DNA of 64,000 nt, from assembly GCF_006503695.1 (NCBI RefSeq), contig NZ_SBIK01000001.1, forward strand, positions 1 to 64,000, written 5' to 3'. The DNA is from Tepidiphilus succinatimandens (GTDB lineage: Bacteria; Pseudomonadota; Gammaproteobacteria; Burkholderiales; Rhodocyclaceae). The notes below the pieces were generated by a model. That model was not told the DNA's origin. It saw nothing but the letters and a program-made list of their open reading frames with translations, and ran no database searches. The first letter of the stretch is position 1; each line of letters opens with the position of its first letter. The position numbers and the translations under genes are program-made. Positions 36,159-46,146 of this stretch are shown one piece after another.

Positions 36159-37535
36159 ATGATCCGCAAACTCATCAAAAAAGTCATCGCCAAAGTCACC
36201 AAACCGAGCGCTTCGGTGCCGGCCGTCTTGCCGGCCGCGCGCTACGGCATCACGCCCGAGCACATTTCTCCCGGCGCCCGCCTCGTGTGCGAGACGCTGC
36301 AGCGCCACGGCCATCAGGCGTACGTGGTGGGTGGCGCGGTGCGTGACCTGCTCTTGTCGCGCACGCCCAAAGACTTCGACGTCGCCACCGACGCCCATCC
36401 CGAGCAGGTGCGTGCCCTTTTTCGCCGCGCCCATATCATCGGACGCCGCTTCAAGATCGTGCACGTCTATCACGGCAAGGAAACGGTGGAAGTCACCACT
36501 TTCCGCGGCCTGGTCGATCCCGAGCGCGCCCCCGTGGATGCACACGGCAGGCTCCTCGACGACAACGTCTTCGGCACGCACGCCGAAGACGCCCAGCGGC
36601 GCGACTTCACCATCAACGCCCTCTACTACGATCCGGTGGCCGGCGTGCTGCACGACTTCCATCACGGCGTGGGCGACATCGAGGCGCGTACCCTGCGCGT
36701 GATCGGCGACCCGGAGCAGCGCTACCGCGAAGATCCGGTGCGCATGCTGCGTGCCGTACGGCTCGCCGCCAAGCTCGACCTCCTGATCGACCCGGCGGCC
36801 CGCGCCCCCATCCGGCGGCTCGCGCCGCTCCTGGAGAACGTTCCGCCGGCGCGGCTCTTCGACGAGATCGTGAAGATCCTCACCTCGGGTTACGCACTCG
36901 CCTGCCTCGAGCGGCTGCGCGAGGAGGGCTTGCACGGAGGTTTGCTGCCGGTGCTCGATCTCGTCTTCGCGCATCCGAGCGGCGAGCGCTTCGTGCGCCT
37001 TGCCCTGGAAGACAGCGACCGACGCATCCGCGAGGGCAAGAGCGCCTCGCCCGCCTTCAGCTTCGCCGCCCTGCTGTGGCCGCGCGTGCTCGACGAATGG
37101 CGCCGGCGTCAGGCCCAGGGCGAACCGGTCTTCCCGGCGCTGGAAGCCGCAATGGACACCGTACTGGAGACGCAGGCCGAGTCGCTCGCGATCACGCGCA
37201 AGCTCGCCGGCGACATCCGTGAGCTGTGGATGATGCAACCGCGCTTCGAGCGGCGTGCCGGCAAGGCCCCCTACCGCCTCGTCGAGCAGCCGCGCTACCG
37301 TGCCGGTTGGGATTTTCTCTCGCTGCGTGCCAAGGCAGGGGAAGTGCCGGAAGAATTGCCGCGCTGGTGGCAGCGCTTCGCCCACGGCGACGAGGCCGAA
37401 CGCGCGGCGCTGCTGCGCGAAGCGCGAAGTGCCGGTGAACCGCCGGCCAAACGCAAGCGCCGCCGCCGTCCGCGCAAGGCAAACGCGGTCGAACCCGGGA
37501 CGATCGCAGTCACTCCCACGCCGGACGCGCCATGA
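36159..37535 (+). CDS. pcnB: poly(A) polymerase I
   Basis: A class II nucleotidyltransferase that polyadenylates RNA 3' ends and promotes decay. It is 458 aa. The catalytic core is AYVVGGAVRDLLLSRTPKDF followed by DVATDAHPEQVR (metal-binding Asp pair), with RRDFTINALYYD and YREDPVRMLRAVR further on. The C-terminus ends in a basic RRRRPRK-type tail typical of PcnB rather than a CCA-adding enzyme. Its stop overlaps folK by 4 nt. Confidence 0.95.
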   Translation: MIRKLIKKVIAKVTKPSASVPAVLPAARYGITPEHISPGARLVCETLQRHGHQAYVVGGAVRDLLLSRTPKDFDVATDAHPEQVRALFRRAHIIGRRFKIVHVYHGKETVEVTTFRGLVDPERAPVDAHGRLLDDNVFGTHAEDAQRRDFTINALYYDPVAGVLHDFHHGVGDIEARTLRVIGDPEQRYREDPVRMLRAVRLAAKLDLLIDPAARAPIRRLAPLLENVPPARLFDEIVKILTSGYALACLERLREEGLHGGLLPVLDLVFAHPSGERFVRLALEDSDRRIREGKSASPAFSFAALLWPRVLDEWRRRQAQGEPVFPALEAAMDTVLETQAESLAITRKLAGDIRELWMMQPRFERRAGKAPYRLVEQPRYRAGWDFLSLRAKAGEVPEELPRWWQRFAHGDEAERAALLREARSAGEPPAKRKRRRRPRKANAVEPGTIAVTPTPDAP

Positions 37536-38032
37536 CCCCCGTGCTTTCCTACGTCGCGCTCGGAGCCAATCTCGGCGAAGCCGAAACCACGGTACGGGCG
37601 GCGATCGCCGCCCTGGGGCGATTGCCCGGCACGCAGCTCGTTGCCGCCTCCTCGCTCTACCGCACCGCGCCGCTCGAAGTCCCCGAGCCGCAGCCGGACT
37701 ACATCAACGCCGTAGCGCGCCTGGCTACGACGCTGACGCCGCATGCCTTGCTCGACGAACTCCTCGCGCTGGAAGCGCGCTTCGGCCGCGTCCGTCCCTA
37801 CCGCTGGGCGCCGCGTGCGCTCGATCTCGACCTGCTGCTCTACGGCGACGTCGTACTCGACACCCCCCGCCTCACCCTGCCCCATCCGCGGCTGCATCGG
37901 CGCGCCTTCGTGCTCGAACCGCTGCTCGAACTCGATTCCTTCCTGGAAGCCCCTGGCCTGGGGCCGCTGTCGGCCTGGCGTGCGCGGCTGAGCAACCAGG
38001 ACGTCGAACGCCTCCTGCCCCATCCCGCATGA
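37532..38032 (+). CDS. folK: 2-amino-4-hydroxy-6-hydroxymethyldihydropteridine pyrophosphokinase
   Basis: HPPK of folate synthesis, 166 aa (E. coli 159). YVALGANLGEAE opens the protein. APRALDLDLLLYGD is the diagnostic RxLDLDLL signature with the Mg-binding aspartates, and LPHPRLHRRAFVLEPL follows. ATGA overlaps link it with pcnB upstream and the DUF486 gene downstream, so it is co-translated in the run to panC. Confidence 0.96.
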   Translation: MTPVLSYVALGANLGEAETTVRAAIAALGRLPGTQLVAASSLYRTAPLEVPEPQPDYINAVARLATTLTPHALLDELLALEARFGRVRPYRWAPRALDLDLLLYGDVVLDTPRLTLPHPRLHRRAFVLEPLLELDSFLEAPGLGPLSAWRARLSNQDVERLLPHPA

Positions 38033-38391
38033 ACGCGCTCTCCCACCCCCCTCTCTGGCTGCAAACGGCGCTGCTGCTTTCCGCTTCCAACCTCTTCATG
38101 ACTTTTGCCTGGTACGGCCATCTCAAGCATCTGGCCGACCGGCCGTGGTGGTTCGCCGCGCTCGCCTCCTGGGGCATCGCCTTTTTCGAGTACCTGCTGC
38201 AGGTGCCGGCCAACCGCATCGGCGCCCAGGCGCTCGCCCTGCCGCAGCTGAAGCTGATGCAGGAAGTCATCACGCTCGCCGTCTTCGTGCCGTTTGCCGT
38301 CTTCTACATGAAGCAACCGCTCAAGCTCGACTATCTCTGGGCCGCGTGCTGTCTGCTCGGCGCCGTCTATTTCACCTTCCGGACGACCTGA
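38029..38391 (+). CDS. DUF486-type small membrane protein
   Basis: A 120-aa integral membrane protein with four helices, resembling the DUF486 family (small-multidrug-resistance-like fold). NLFMTFAWYGHLK, WGIAFFEYLLQVPANRIG and QLKLMQEVITLAVF are the family landmarks. Transport activity is not established. The ATG at 38029 overlaps the folK TGA by 4 nt (ATGA) and the next gene starts 2 nt after its stop, so it is embedded in the folate/pantothenate run. Confidence 0.88.
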   Translation: MNALSHPPLWLQTALLLSASNLFMTFAWYGHLKHLADRPWWFAALASWGIAFFEYLLQVPANRIGAQALALPQLKLMQEVITLAVFVPFAVFYMKQPLKLDYLWAACCLLGAVYFTFRTT

Positions 38392-38393
38392 CC

Positions 38394-39032
38394 ATGCTCG
38401 ACAAGGCCCGCTATCTCGTCATCGAAGGCCCGATCGGCTGCGGCAAGACTCGGCTCGCGCAGAAACTGGCCGAGGCGCTCACCCTGCAGCCAGCGCTGGA
38501 AGCGCCCGAGCGCAACCCCTTCATCGCCCGCTTCTATCAACACCGCGAACGGTGGGCGCTGCCCTTGCAGCTCGACTTCCTCTTCCAGCGCCTCGAAGCG
38601 CTCTCGAGCGTGAGCCAGATGCTCGCCGCCGGGCAGCGCGTGGTGAGCGACTTCATGCTGCAGAAAGACACTCTCTTCGCCGAGCTCAACCTCGAGGCGG
38701 ACGAATACGCCCTCTACCGGCGGATCCAGGAGCGGATCGTCCCGGCAAACCTCCCCAAGCCCGACCTCGTCGTCTACCTGCAGGCGCGCCCCGAGACGTT
38801 GGCCGAACGCGTCGAGCGCCGCGCCTGGGCGGCCGAGCGCGGCATCTCGCTCGATTACCTCACCGACGTCTGCGCCGCCTACGCCCGCTTCTTCTATGAG
38901 TACGACGCCTCCCCCCTCTTCATCCTGGACGCGGAGGTACTCGATCCCATCCACGAATCGGGCGATTTCGCCCTTGTGCTCGAACGCCTGCGCGAGATGC
39001 GCAGCCACCGCGAGTATTTCGGCTACGCCTGA
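38394..39032 (+). CDS. deoxynucleoside kinase
   Basis: A 212-aa P-loop kinase of the deoxyadenosine/deoxycytidine/deoxyguanosine kinase family. The P-loop is IEGPIGCGKTRLAQ (about residues 10-22). Conserved features are VVSDFMLQKDTLFA (the DRS-like substrate motif in variant form) and a LID region with RRAWAAERGISLDYL. It salvages deoxynucleosides to dNMPs; specificity cannot be told. It lies between the DUF486 gene and panB, where betaproteobacteria often have it. Confidence 0.9.
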   Translation: MLDKARYLVIEGPIGCGKTRLAQKLAEALTLQPALEAPERNPFIARFYQHRERWALPLQLDFLFQRLEALSSVSQMLAAGQRVVSDFMLQKDTLFAELNLEADEYALYRRIQERIVPANLPKPDLVVYLQARPETLAERVERRAWAAERGISLDYLTDVCAAYARFFYEYDASPLFILDAEVLDPIHESGDFALVLERLREMRSHREYFGYA

Positions 39033-39101
39033 GCGGCGCGGGTTGTGCGCCGCGGCGAAATGCGCCACAATCGCCCGCACCATCGCTGCACGGAGGAAGT
39101 C

Positions 39102-39917
39102 ATGAGCGCCCAACCCTTGGACGACAAGCCCGTCACGCTCACGCGGCTCGCCGAGATGCGCGCCGCCGGCGAGAAGATCGCCATGCTCACCTGCTACGAC
39201 GCGAGTTTCGCCACGCTCTTGGAGCGCGCCGGCGTCGACGTCCTGCTCGTGGGCGATTCGCTCGGTAATGTCGTACAGGGACAAAAGAGCACCCTGCCGG
39301 TGACGATGGCCCACATGGTCTATCACACCGAATGCGTGGCCCGCGGAGCCCGGCGCGCCTTCGTCGTCACCGACCTGCCGTTTGCCTCCTACCAGGAAAG
39401 CCCGCAGCAGGCGCTACGCAACGCCGCTGCCCTCATGGCTGCCGGGGCGCAGATGGTCAAGCTCGAAGGCGGGCAGGTGATGGCCGAGACGGTGCGCTTT
39501 CTCGTCGAACGCGGCATTCCGGTGTGCGGGCATATCGGCCTCACGCCGCAGGCGGTGCACCAGCTCGGCGGCTATCGCGTGCAGGGGCGCAGCGAGGAAG
39601 ACGCACGCCGCCTCCTCGAAGACGCCCTGGCGCTGGAAGAAGCCGGAGCGACACTCCTCGTCATCGAGATGGCCCCGCGTACCCTGGGTGCCGAGATCAG
39701 CGCCAAACTTTCGCGCACGGCCACCATCGGCATCGGCGCCGGGCCTGAGTGCCACGGCCAGGTCTTGGTACTGCACGACATGCTGGGCATCTACCCCGGG
39801 CGCAAGGCGCGCTTCGTCAAGAATTTTCTCACCGGCCGCGATTCGGTCGAGGAAGCGGTGCGCGCCTACGTGCGCGAAGTGAAGGAAGGGACGTTTCCCG
39901 CCCCGGAACACTGCTAC

Positions 39918-39920
<3 letters not shown>
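39102..39920 (+). CDS. panB: 3-methyl-2-oxobutanoate hydroxymethyltransferase
   Basis: Ketopantoate hydroxymethyltransferase, the first step of pantothenate synthesis, 272 aa. [19 protein letters not shown] and [11 protein letters not shown] contain the Mg-binding aspartates; KLEGG and GHIGLTPQ are conserved, with [18 protein letters not shown] near the end. The ATG at 39102 follows CGGAGGAAG. A stretch of 69 bp separates it from the kinase gene. It is paired with panC downstream. Confidence 0.97.
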
Positions 39921-40775
<855 letters not shown>

Positions 40776-40787
40776 CGGGAACCGACA

Positions 40788-42620
40788 TCAGCGCGGCGTG
40801 TAGCGCAACCCCACGAAAGCGCTCAGTCCCGGCGTGTTGTAGCCTCTCACGCTCTCGTAGTCCTTGTCGAAGAGGTTGTCGATGCGCGCCTCCAGCTTCA
40901 AATCCGGCGCGAAACGATAGCTCGCCACGAGGTTGAAGAGGCTATAGGCGCCGAGCTCGCCGCCGCCGGCCGTCGCGGCTTCCGGACGCCGCTCCATCCC
41001 CACCCATTCGAGGCCGGCGTCCCACGCGCCCCATTGGCGCCACAGCGACGCGGTGGCGCTGTGCCGCGCCCGGCGCGCGAGCGCTTTGTCGGTGGTCTCG
41101 TCGATCGCCTGCAGCCAGTCGTAGCTCGTGCGCCACTGCCAGGCACCCGCAGTCCCCTCCCAGGCGAGCGTCACCCCCTCGAAGTGCGCTTTGCCGACGT
41201 TGATGTAGCGTCCGCCCCAGGTGTCGGTCGGCACCCAGTCGATCAGATTTCTCACCCGGTTGTAATAATAGGTGAGCGAGGCGGACTGCTGGCCGCGTTC
41301 CCAGACGAGCGCGACTTCACGGTTGCGCCCTTTTTCCGGCTCCAGCTGCGGATTGCCGGAATAGGGGTCGAAGAGCTGGTAGAGCGAAGGCGCCTTGAAT
41401 GACGTCCCCAGACTCGCGTGCGCTCGCCATTCGCGGGCGATCTGATAGCCGTAGGCGAGCGCGTAGGTATCCTCGCCGCCAAAAGTCGAATGCTGGTCAT
41501 GCCGCGCGCTCAGCTGCCAGCGGTGCGGCCCGAGGTTGGCGCTCCAGGCGGCCACGGCCGAGTTGATGGCGATGGATTCCTCGCTCGAGGACTCGTCCCC
41601 TAACGGCGCGTTCTGCTCGAAGCGCTCCAGCGCGAGCATCGCCCGCCCCAGCGGCAGGGCCACGTCGTTCTGCCAGCTGTATTCGTCGTTCTCGGTGCGC
41701 ATCCGGCTGGGCCAGGAGGAGACGTATTTGTGCCAATCCAGAGCGTGCCCGATGCGCAAGGTGCTCGTCCAAGCGTCGGTGAGGGCGTTGCGCGTATAGA
41801 CCTGCCACTGCTGCGTGCGAAACTCCTCGTAGTCGTTGAACTGGCTCGTCGGCGGGATTTCGTCGTAGTGGGCTCGACCCTGGTTTTGTCGCAGCACGAA
41901 GCCCATCTCGTGGCCGGCGAGCGGCGTGAGCACGAGCGAGGCGGTACCGCCGCGGTTGCGGTAGGCATCGTCGTCCGCGTCCTGCCCCGAGGCATTTTTC
42001 ATGGCGGAGAAGCCACCGCTATAGCTCTGCTGGAAGTCCGCCCGCAGCCGGACGAGCTCGTTGCCCACCGACAGCCCGGCGCTGCCCTGCGCCGTGTCGT
42101 ACGAGCCATAGCCCGCGAAGGCATCGACCGAGAGGCCGGGCGCACCGCGCCGGGTGAAGATCTGGATCACGCCGCCGATGGCATCCGCCCCGTACAAGGT
42201 CGAAGCCGGTCCGCGCAGGATCTCGATGCGATCGACATCGGCCAGCGACAGGAAACGCAGGGGCGAACCGGCCAGGTCGAGCGAGTTGATCGGGACGCCA
42301 TCGACCAGCACCTTGGTCTGGTCGGGACGCGTCCCGCGCACGAAGAGGCTGGCCGACGTCCCAGGCCCCCCGTTGCGCGTCATCTGGATGCCGGGCTGGC
42401 GGGCGAGCAGGTCGACCACGGTCTCGCCCCCCGCGCGCTCGATCTCCTCGCGCTCGATCACCGTGACGTCGGCAAGGATCTCGGAGACGCGCGTCTGCTG
42501 CCGCGTGGCCGTGACCACCACCGGCTCCAGCGCCTCCTGCGCCCCGACCTCGAAAGGAAAAGACGACAAAAGCAGGCTCGGCGGCAGCGCGGCCGCCAAA
42601 GATTTGACGAAGCGATTCAC
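40788..42620 (-). CDS. btuB: TonB-dependent vitamin B12 receptor
   Basis: A 610-aa outer-membrane receptor with a signal peptide (ending near FEVGAQ), the TonB box region EPVVVTATR, a plug domain (about 35-150, with VLVDGVPIN and ILRGPASTLYGADAIGGVI), and a 22-stranded barrel ending in VGLRYTPR with a terminal aromatic/arginine pattern. BtuB is inferred from the plug sequence and, strongly, from the cobalamin riboswitch directly upstream. GTG 42620 is the start: GAGGGG lies 6 nt before it, and the overlapping ATG at 42623-42621 is followed by a stop. No btuFCD genes are present in the window. Confidence 0.92.
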   Translation of the reverse strand: MNRFVKSLAAALPPSLLLSSFPFEVGAQEALEPVVVTATRQQTRVSEILADVTVIEREEIERAGGETVVDLLARQPGIQMTRNGGPGTSASLFVRGTRPDQTKVLVDGVPINSLDLAGSPLRFLSLADVDRIEILRGPASTLYGADAIGGVIQIFTRRGAPGLSVDAFAGYGSYDTAQGSAGLSVGNELVRLRADFQQSYSGGFSAMKNASGQDADDDAYRNRGGTASLVLTPLAGHEMGFVLRQNQGRAHYDEIPPTSQFNDYEEFRTQQWQVYTRNALTDAWTSTLRIGHALDWHKYVSSWPSRMRTENDEYSWQNDVALPLGRAMLALERFEQNAPLGDESSSEESIAINSAVAAWSANLGPHRWQLSARHDQHSTFGGEDTYALAYGYQIAREWRAHASLGTSFKAPSLYQLFDPYSGNPQLEPEKGRNREVALVWERGQQSASLTYYYNRVRNLIDWVPTDTWGGRYINVGKAHFEGVTLAWEGTAGAWQWRTSYDWLQAIDETTDKALARRARHSATASLWRQWGAWDAGLEWVGMERRPEAATAGGGELGAYSLFNLVASYRFAPDLKLEARIDNLFDKDYESVRGYNTPGLSAFVGLRYTPR

Positions 42621-42630
42621 ATGATTCCCC

Positions 42631-42691
42631 TCGGCCGGCCACCCCGCCGGCCCGAATGGAAAGCCCACCGCAGGCGAGCACCTCGCCTGCG
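42631..42691 (-). promoter_or_regulatory. riboswitch expression platform: two hairpins before btuB
   Basis: The first hairpin is a perfect 10-bp stem, CGCAGGCGAG-GTG-CTCGCCTGCG (42691-42669). The second is GGCCGGC/GCCGGCC closing a short loop, and it ends right at the Shine-Dalgarno GAGGGG. No T-tract follows the first, so translational control by masking the ribosome binding site is more likely than termination. Confidence 0.6.
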
Positions 42692-42696
42692 CCCTG

Positions 42697-42889
42697 CGTT
42701 TCTGGCCGGTCTCCGGGCTTGCGAGATTTGACGCGCCGCCTTCCCGGGCCCAAAGAGCCCAGTGGCGTTTCGGCGCGCCCGCACTCGCCTACCGTTGCGG
42801 GGGCAGCAGCGGCTTTGCCGGAAGCACTCCAGCGCACCGCTTTCCCGTTTCACCGCGCCGGGAGAACCCCGGCCGCGGCACCAGAAACG
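42697..42889 (-). promoter_or_regulatory. cobalamin riboswitch
   Basis: The minus-strand RNA has the classic cobalamin elements: a 9-bp perfect P1 closing stem (CGTTTCTGG at 42889-42881 with CCAGAAACG at 42705-42697), GGTGCC just inside P1, the conserved core GCCCCCGCAACGGTAGGCGAGT near 42803-42782 (first 20 nt shown by family consensus: the B12 box), and AAGCCCGGAGACCGGCC before the 3' half of P1. Adenosylcobalamin binding is expected to lower btuB expression. The element starts 17 nt after the pepN stop. Confidence 0.95.
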
Positions 42890-42906
42890 TGAGGGGCGAT
42901 TCTACC

Positions 42907-45675
42907 TCAAAGCGCTACCGGCGCTTCGTCGGCCATGCGCTCGAGGATCTCGCGCACCTCGGCCGAACGGGCCTGGCGGCGGGTCGCCTCCAGCACGGGC
43001 GCGAAAGACACACGATAGGGCTCGGCCCAACACCGCCAGCGCTCGAGCGTCCGGGCAAGGCGCGCCCCTACGATGGGGTTGGTCGCATCGAGCCGCAGCA
43101 CCGCCTCCTGCCAAAAGGCCCAGGCCAGCTCGCCGGCGGCGCAGGCTTCGGCAAGGTTGTTGGCAAAGAAATTGAGTACCAGGGCATAGACCTTGTTCGG
43201 GTTGGTCCAGCGAAACGCCCGATGCTCGGTCAGACGCCGCACGCGCGCAAGCACCACCCCCGGGGCAGCGTGCCACGACCAGCGCATCGCCTGGCGGGCG
43301 AACCATTTGTCGAGCACCAGCTCGTCGTCGGCGTAGCGCGCCTCGAAGGCGGAGAGCAGCGCCTCGCCCACCGACTCGTCGGGATGCGCGAGCGCGGCAT
43401 CGAGCGCCGCCAGCCGCTCGGTGAGGTTGTCGGCGGCGGCAAACGTGCGCGAGCAGCGTTCGTCCTCACCCAGCAGCGCCTCCATGCGCCAGGAAAACGC
43501 GGCGAGTGCACGCCGGCCGGCCTCCAGCGGATCGTAGCGGTAGGGGCGAGCGGCTCCGGAATCCCGCCAGCGGGGCCACAGCTCGGCTCCAGCCCGGGCG
43601 AGCGCGAGCGAGGCGCGCACGAGGGCGGCACGCAGGCGCACCGGGTCGGCCGGCGTCATCGCCTCCAGCAACCAGCGCTCGCTGGGAAGCGCCGCGGCCT
43701 TGACGCGGAACATCGCATCGAGCGACTCGTCGGCGAGGAGCTGCCTCCAGGACGCGACGAACCCCTCGTCCAGCGTCTCGGCTTCACCCCGCGCCAGCCG
43801 CAGCACCTGGCGCTGCGCCCAGCTCTGCGCCGCATCCCAGCGGTTGAAGGCGTCCGAATCGTAGGCCATGCGGTGGCGCAGCGCCTCGTCCGGCTCATCG
43901 AGCATCAGCCGCACCGGTGCCGAAAACCCGCGCAGCAGCGAAGGCACCGGCTTCGGCCCTGGCGGCAGACCAACGAATTCGAGCGCGAGCGTCTCCCCGG
44001 TCAGGGTGAAGAGGCGGGTCCTCGCCCCCACCGCGGTGTCGCGCGGCGCGATCGGCCGCATTCCTCCGGCTGGCGGCGCCTCGGGTTCGGGCACGGCATC
44101 GCGCTCGTCGGCGAGCACGAGCGGCAGGTCGCGCCCGTCGGCGCCGAGCAGCCCCAGGCGGATGGGCAGCACCACCGGCCCTTTCTCCGACTGTCCCGGC
44201 GTAGGCGGGGTGAATTGCCTCAGGCGCAGCCCGTAGCGCCCCGCTTGACCGTCCCAGTCTTCCTCCACCACCAGCCGCGGCGTGCCCGCCTGCTCGTACC
44301 AGCGCAGGAAGGGCGTCAGATCCACGCCGTTCGCCTCGGCCATGGCCGCGACGAAATCCTCGCAGGTCACCGCCCGACCGTCGTAGCGCTCGAAGTAACG
44401 GTCCATCCCGGCGCGAAAGCCTTTTTCTCCCAGCAAGGTGTGCAGCAGCCGGATCACCTCGGCGCCCTTTTCATACACGGTGGCGGTGTAGAAATTGTCG
44501 ATCGCCCGGTACGCCTGCGGGCGGATGGGATGCGCCATCGGCCCGTCGTCCTCGGGGAACTGCGCCGTGCGCAGCGTCTGCACGTCCTCGATGCGTTTCA
44601 CCGCCCGGGCCGACGCCGCCCGTTCGGGCCCAGCCGCCTCGGCCAGCTGGTCGGCGCTGAATTCCTGCTCGCGGAACACCGTGAGCCCTTCTTTCAAAGT
44701 GAGCTGGAACCAGTCGCGGCAGGTGATGCGGTTGCCCGTCCAGTTGTGGAAGTACTCATGCCCCACCACGGCCTGCACCGCGGCATAGTCCGCATCGGTG
44801 GCCGTCTCGGGGCTCGCCAGCACGTACTTCGTGTTGAAGATGTTGAGCCCCTTGTTCTCCATCGCCCCCATGTTGAAATCCGACACCGCCACGATCATGT
44901 AGCGGTCCAGATCGAGCACGCGGCCAAAGCGGCGTTCGTCCCAGCGCAGCGCCGCCTGGAGCGACTCCAGCGCCCAATCCGCCCGCGGCAAGTGTTCGGC
45001 CTTGACCCACACCTGCAGCAAGGCCCGGCGCCCGTCGGCCAGCGCCACTTCCCGCTCGAGCGCCTGCAGGTCGGCCGCCACCAGCGCGAAGAGATAGCAC
45101 GGCTTGGGGAAAGGATCCACCCACACCGCGCGATGCCTTCCGCCGGGCAAGCGCGCCGTCTCCTGCAGATTGCCGTTGCTGAGCAACACCGGATAGCGCG
45201 CCTCGTCCGCTTCCAGGGTCACGTGGAAACGCGCCATCACGTCGGGCCGATCGGGAAACGGTGTGATGCGGCGAAAGCCCTGCGCCTCGCACTGCGTGAA
45301 AAGCCCCGTGCCCGAGCGGTACAGCCCCGAGAGCGCCGTGTTGCGCGCCGGATGGATGCGCACCACGGTCTCTACCCACGCCTCGGGGCCGCGTGCGCCG
45401 TAGAGCCGCAGGCTGGAGGCGTCATACACGAACCCGCGTTCACCCGGTCCGGCCAGCGGCGACAGCGGCTCGCCATCGAGCGTCACCGAGACGAGCTCGA
45501 GCTCCTCGGCATCGAGTACGACCGGTTCCTCTTCGCTCACCCCTTCGCCGCGCACGCAGTGCAGCCGCGCCCGCACCTCGGTCGTTTCCTCGTCGAGCGC
45601 AAAGGAGAGCCACGCCTCGCGCACCGACCACTGCGGCGGCCGGTAATCTTCGCGTCGGATCAGGTTTTCCGTCAT
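42907..45675 (-). CDS. pepN: aminopeptidase N
   Basis: An M1-family zinc aminopeptidase of 922 aa (E. coli PepN 870). The exopeptidase motif MGAMENKGLNIF (GAMEN) and the zinc site VVGHEYFHNWTGNRI (HExxH, with the third ligand in the downstream helix CRDWFQLTLKEGLTVFRE) are complete. DUF3458-type domains form the C-terminal half. ATG 45675 is chosen: GAGGAG sits before it, and the in-frame upstream codons (to 45780) lie in the 3' end of the RDD gene. No terminator lies between pepN and the riboswitch. Confidence 0.97.
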   Translation of the reverse strand: MTENLIRREDYRPPQWSVREAWLSFALDEETTEVRARLHCVRGEGVSEEEPVVLDAEELELVSVTLDGEPLSPLAGPGERGFVYDASSLRLYGARGPEAWVETVVRIHPARNTALSGLYRSGTGLFTQCEAQGFRRITPFPDRPDVMARFHVTLEADEARYPVLLSNGNLQETARLPGGRHRAVWVDPFPKPCYLFALVAADLQALEREVALADGRRALLQVWVKAEHLPRADWALESLQAALRWDERRFGRVLDLDRYMIVAVSDFNMGAMENKGLNIFNTKYVLASPETATDADYAAVQAVVGHEYFHNWTGNRITCRDWFQLTLKEGLTVFREQEFSADQLAEAAGPERAASARAVKRIEDVQTLRTAQFPEDDGPMAHPIRPQAYRAIDNFYTATVYEKGAEVIRLLHTLLGEKGFRAGMDRYFERYDGRAVTCEDFVAAMAEANGVDLTPFLRWYEQAGTPRLVVEEDWDGQAGRYGLRLRQFTPPTPGQSEKGPVVLPIRLGLLGADGRDLPLVLADERDAVPEPEAPPAGGMRPIAPRDTAVGARTRLFTLTGETLALEFVGLPPGPKPVPSLLRGFSAPVRLMLDEPDEALRHRMAYDSDAFNRWDAAQSWAQRQVLRLARGEAETLDEGFVASWRQLLADESLDAMFRVKAAALPSERWLLEAMTPADPVRLRAALVRASLALARAGAELWPRWRDSGAARPYRYDPLEAGRRALAAFSWRMEALLGEDERCSRTFAAADNLTERLAALDAALAHPDESVGEALLSAFEARYADDELVLDKWFARQAMRWSWHAAPGVVLARVRRLTEHRAFRWTNPNKVYALVLNFFANNLAEACAAGELAWAFWQEAVLRLDATNPIVGARLARTLERWRCWAEPYRVSFAPVLEATRRQARSAEVREILERMADEAPVAL

Positions 45676-45685
45676 GGTTTGCTCC

Positions 45686-46129
45686 TCATCGTTTCGGTGG
45701 CAGCAGCACGACTCGCGTGCCTGCCAAGCGGTCATGCAAGAATTGCCCCTCGGCATCGACGAAGGCCCATAGCACCCCAAGCCCCGTCAACCACGAAGGC
45801 CAGCAGAGCAGGTAGCGCCACAGGCAGCGCCGCAGGCCCGGGGGCGCACCGTTGCACTCGACCAGCCGCAGGCGCCAGGTCTGCATCGCCAGCGTCGCCC
45901 CCAGGCGCCACCAGCAACCGACGAAATAGGCGCCCAACAACATGAAAAGGTGCAGGAAAAGCCAACCGCCAGAAGCGATCCTCCCCCAGACCGTTCCAAT
46001 CAGGATCCACGGCAGCATGAATCCGACCCCCACGATGCCGCCCAGGAGCAGCAGCTCGTAGAGGGCGGCGGCAAGCCGCCGTGGCAGCGGCGCGAGCACG
46101 GCCACGATCTTGCGCCCTTCGTCTTCCAT
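45686..46129 (-). CDS. RDD family membrane protein
   Basis: A 147-aa inner-membrane protein with three helices. It begins with APLPRRLAAALYE (the R residue of the RDD pattern), has helices near 20-45 and 50-72, a conserved block MQTWRLRLVECNG, and ends with FLHDRLAGTRVV, which holds the DR(L)AGT motif diagnostic of RDD proteins. Function unknown; some relatives are Na+/H+ antiporter-like. ATG 46129 follows CGGAG. It precedes pepN by 10 nt. Confidence 0.88.
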   Translation of the reverse strand: MEDEGRKIVAVLAPLPRRLAAALYELLLLGGIVGVGFMLPWILIGTVWGRIASGGWLFLHLFMLLGAYFVGCWWRLGATLAMQTWRLRLVECNGAPPGLRRCLWRYLLCWPSWLTGLGVLWAFVDAEGQFLHDRLAGTRVVLLPPKR

Positions 46130-46146
46130 TCTTCGCTCCGAAATCG

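Noticed and set aside
42889-45945. 1018-codon plus-strand frame opposite pepN
   Set aside because: It is the antisense shadow of pepN and the riboswitch, with composition typical of antisense frames of GC-rich genes and no motif.
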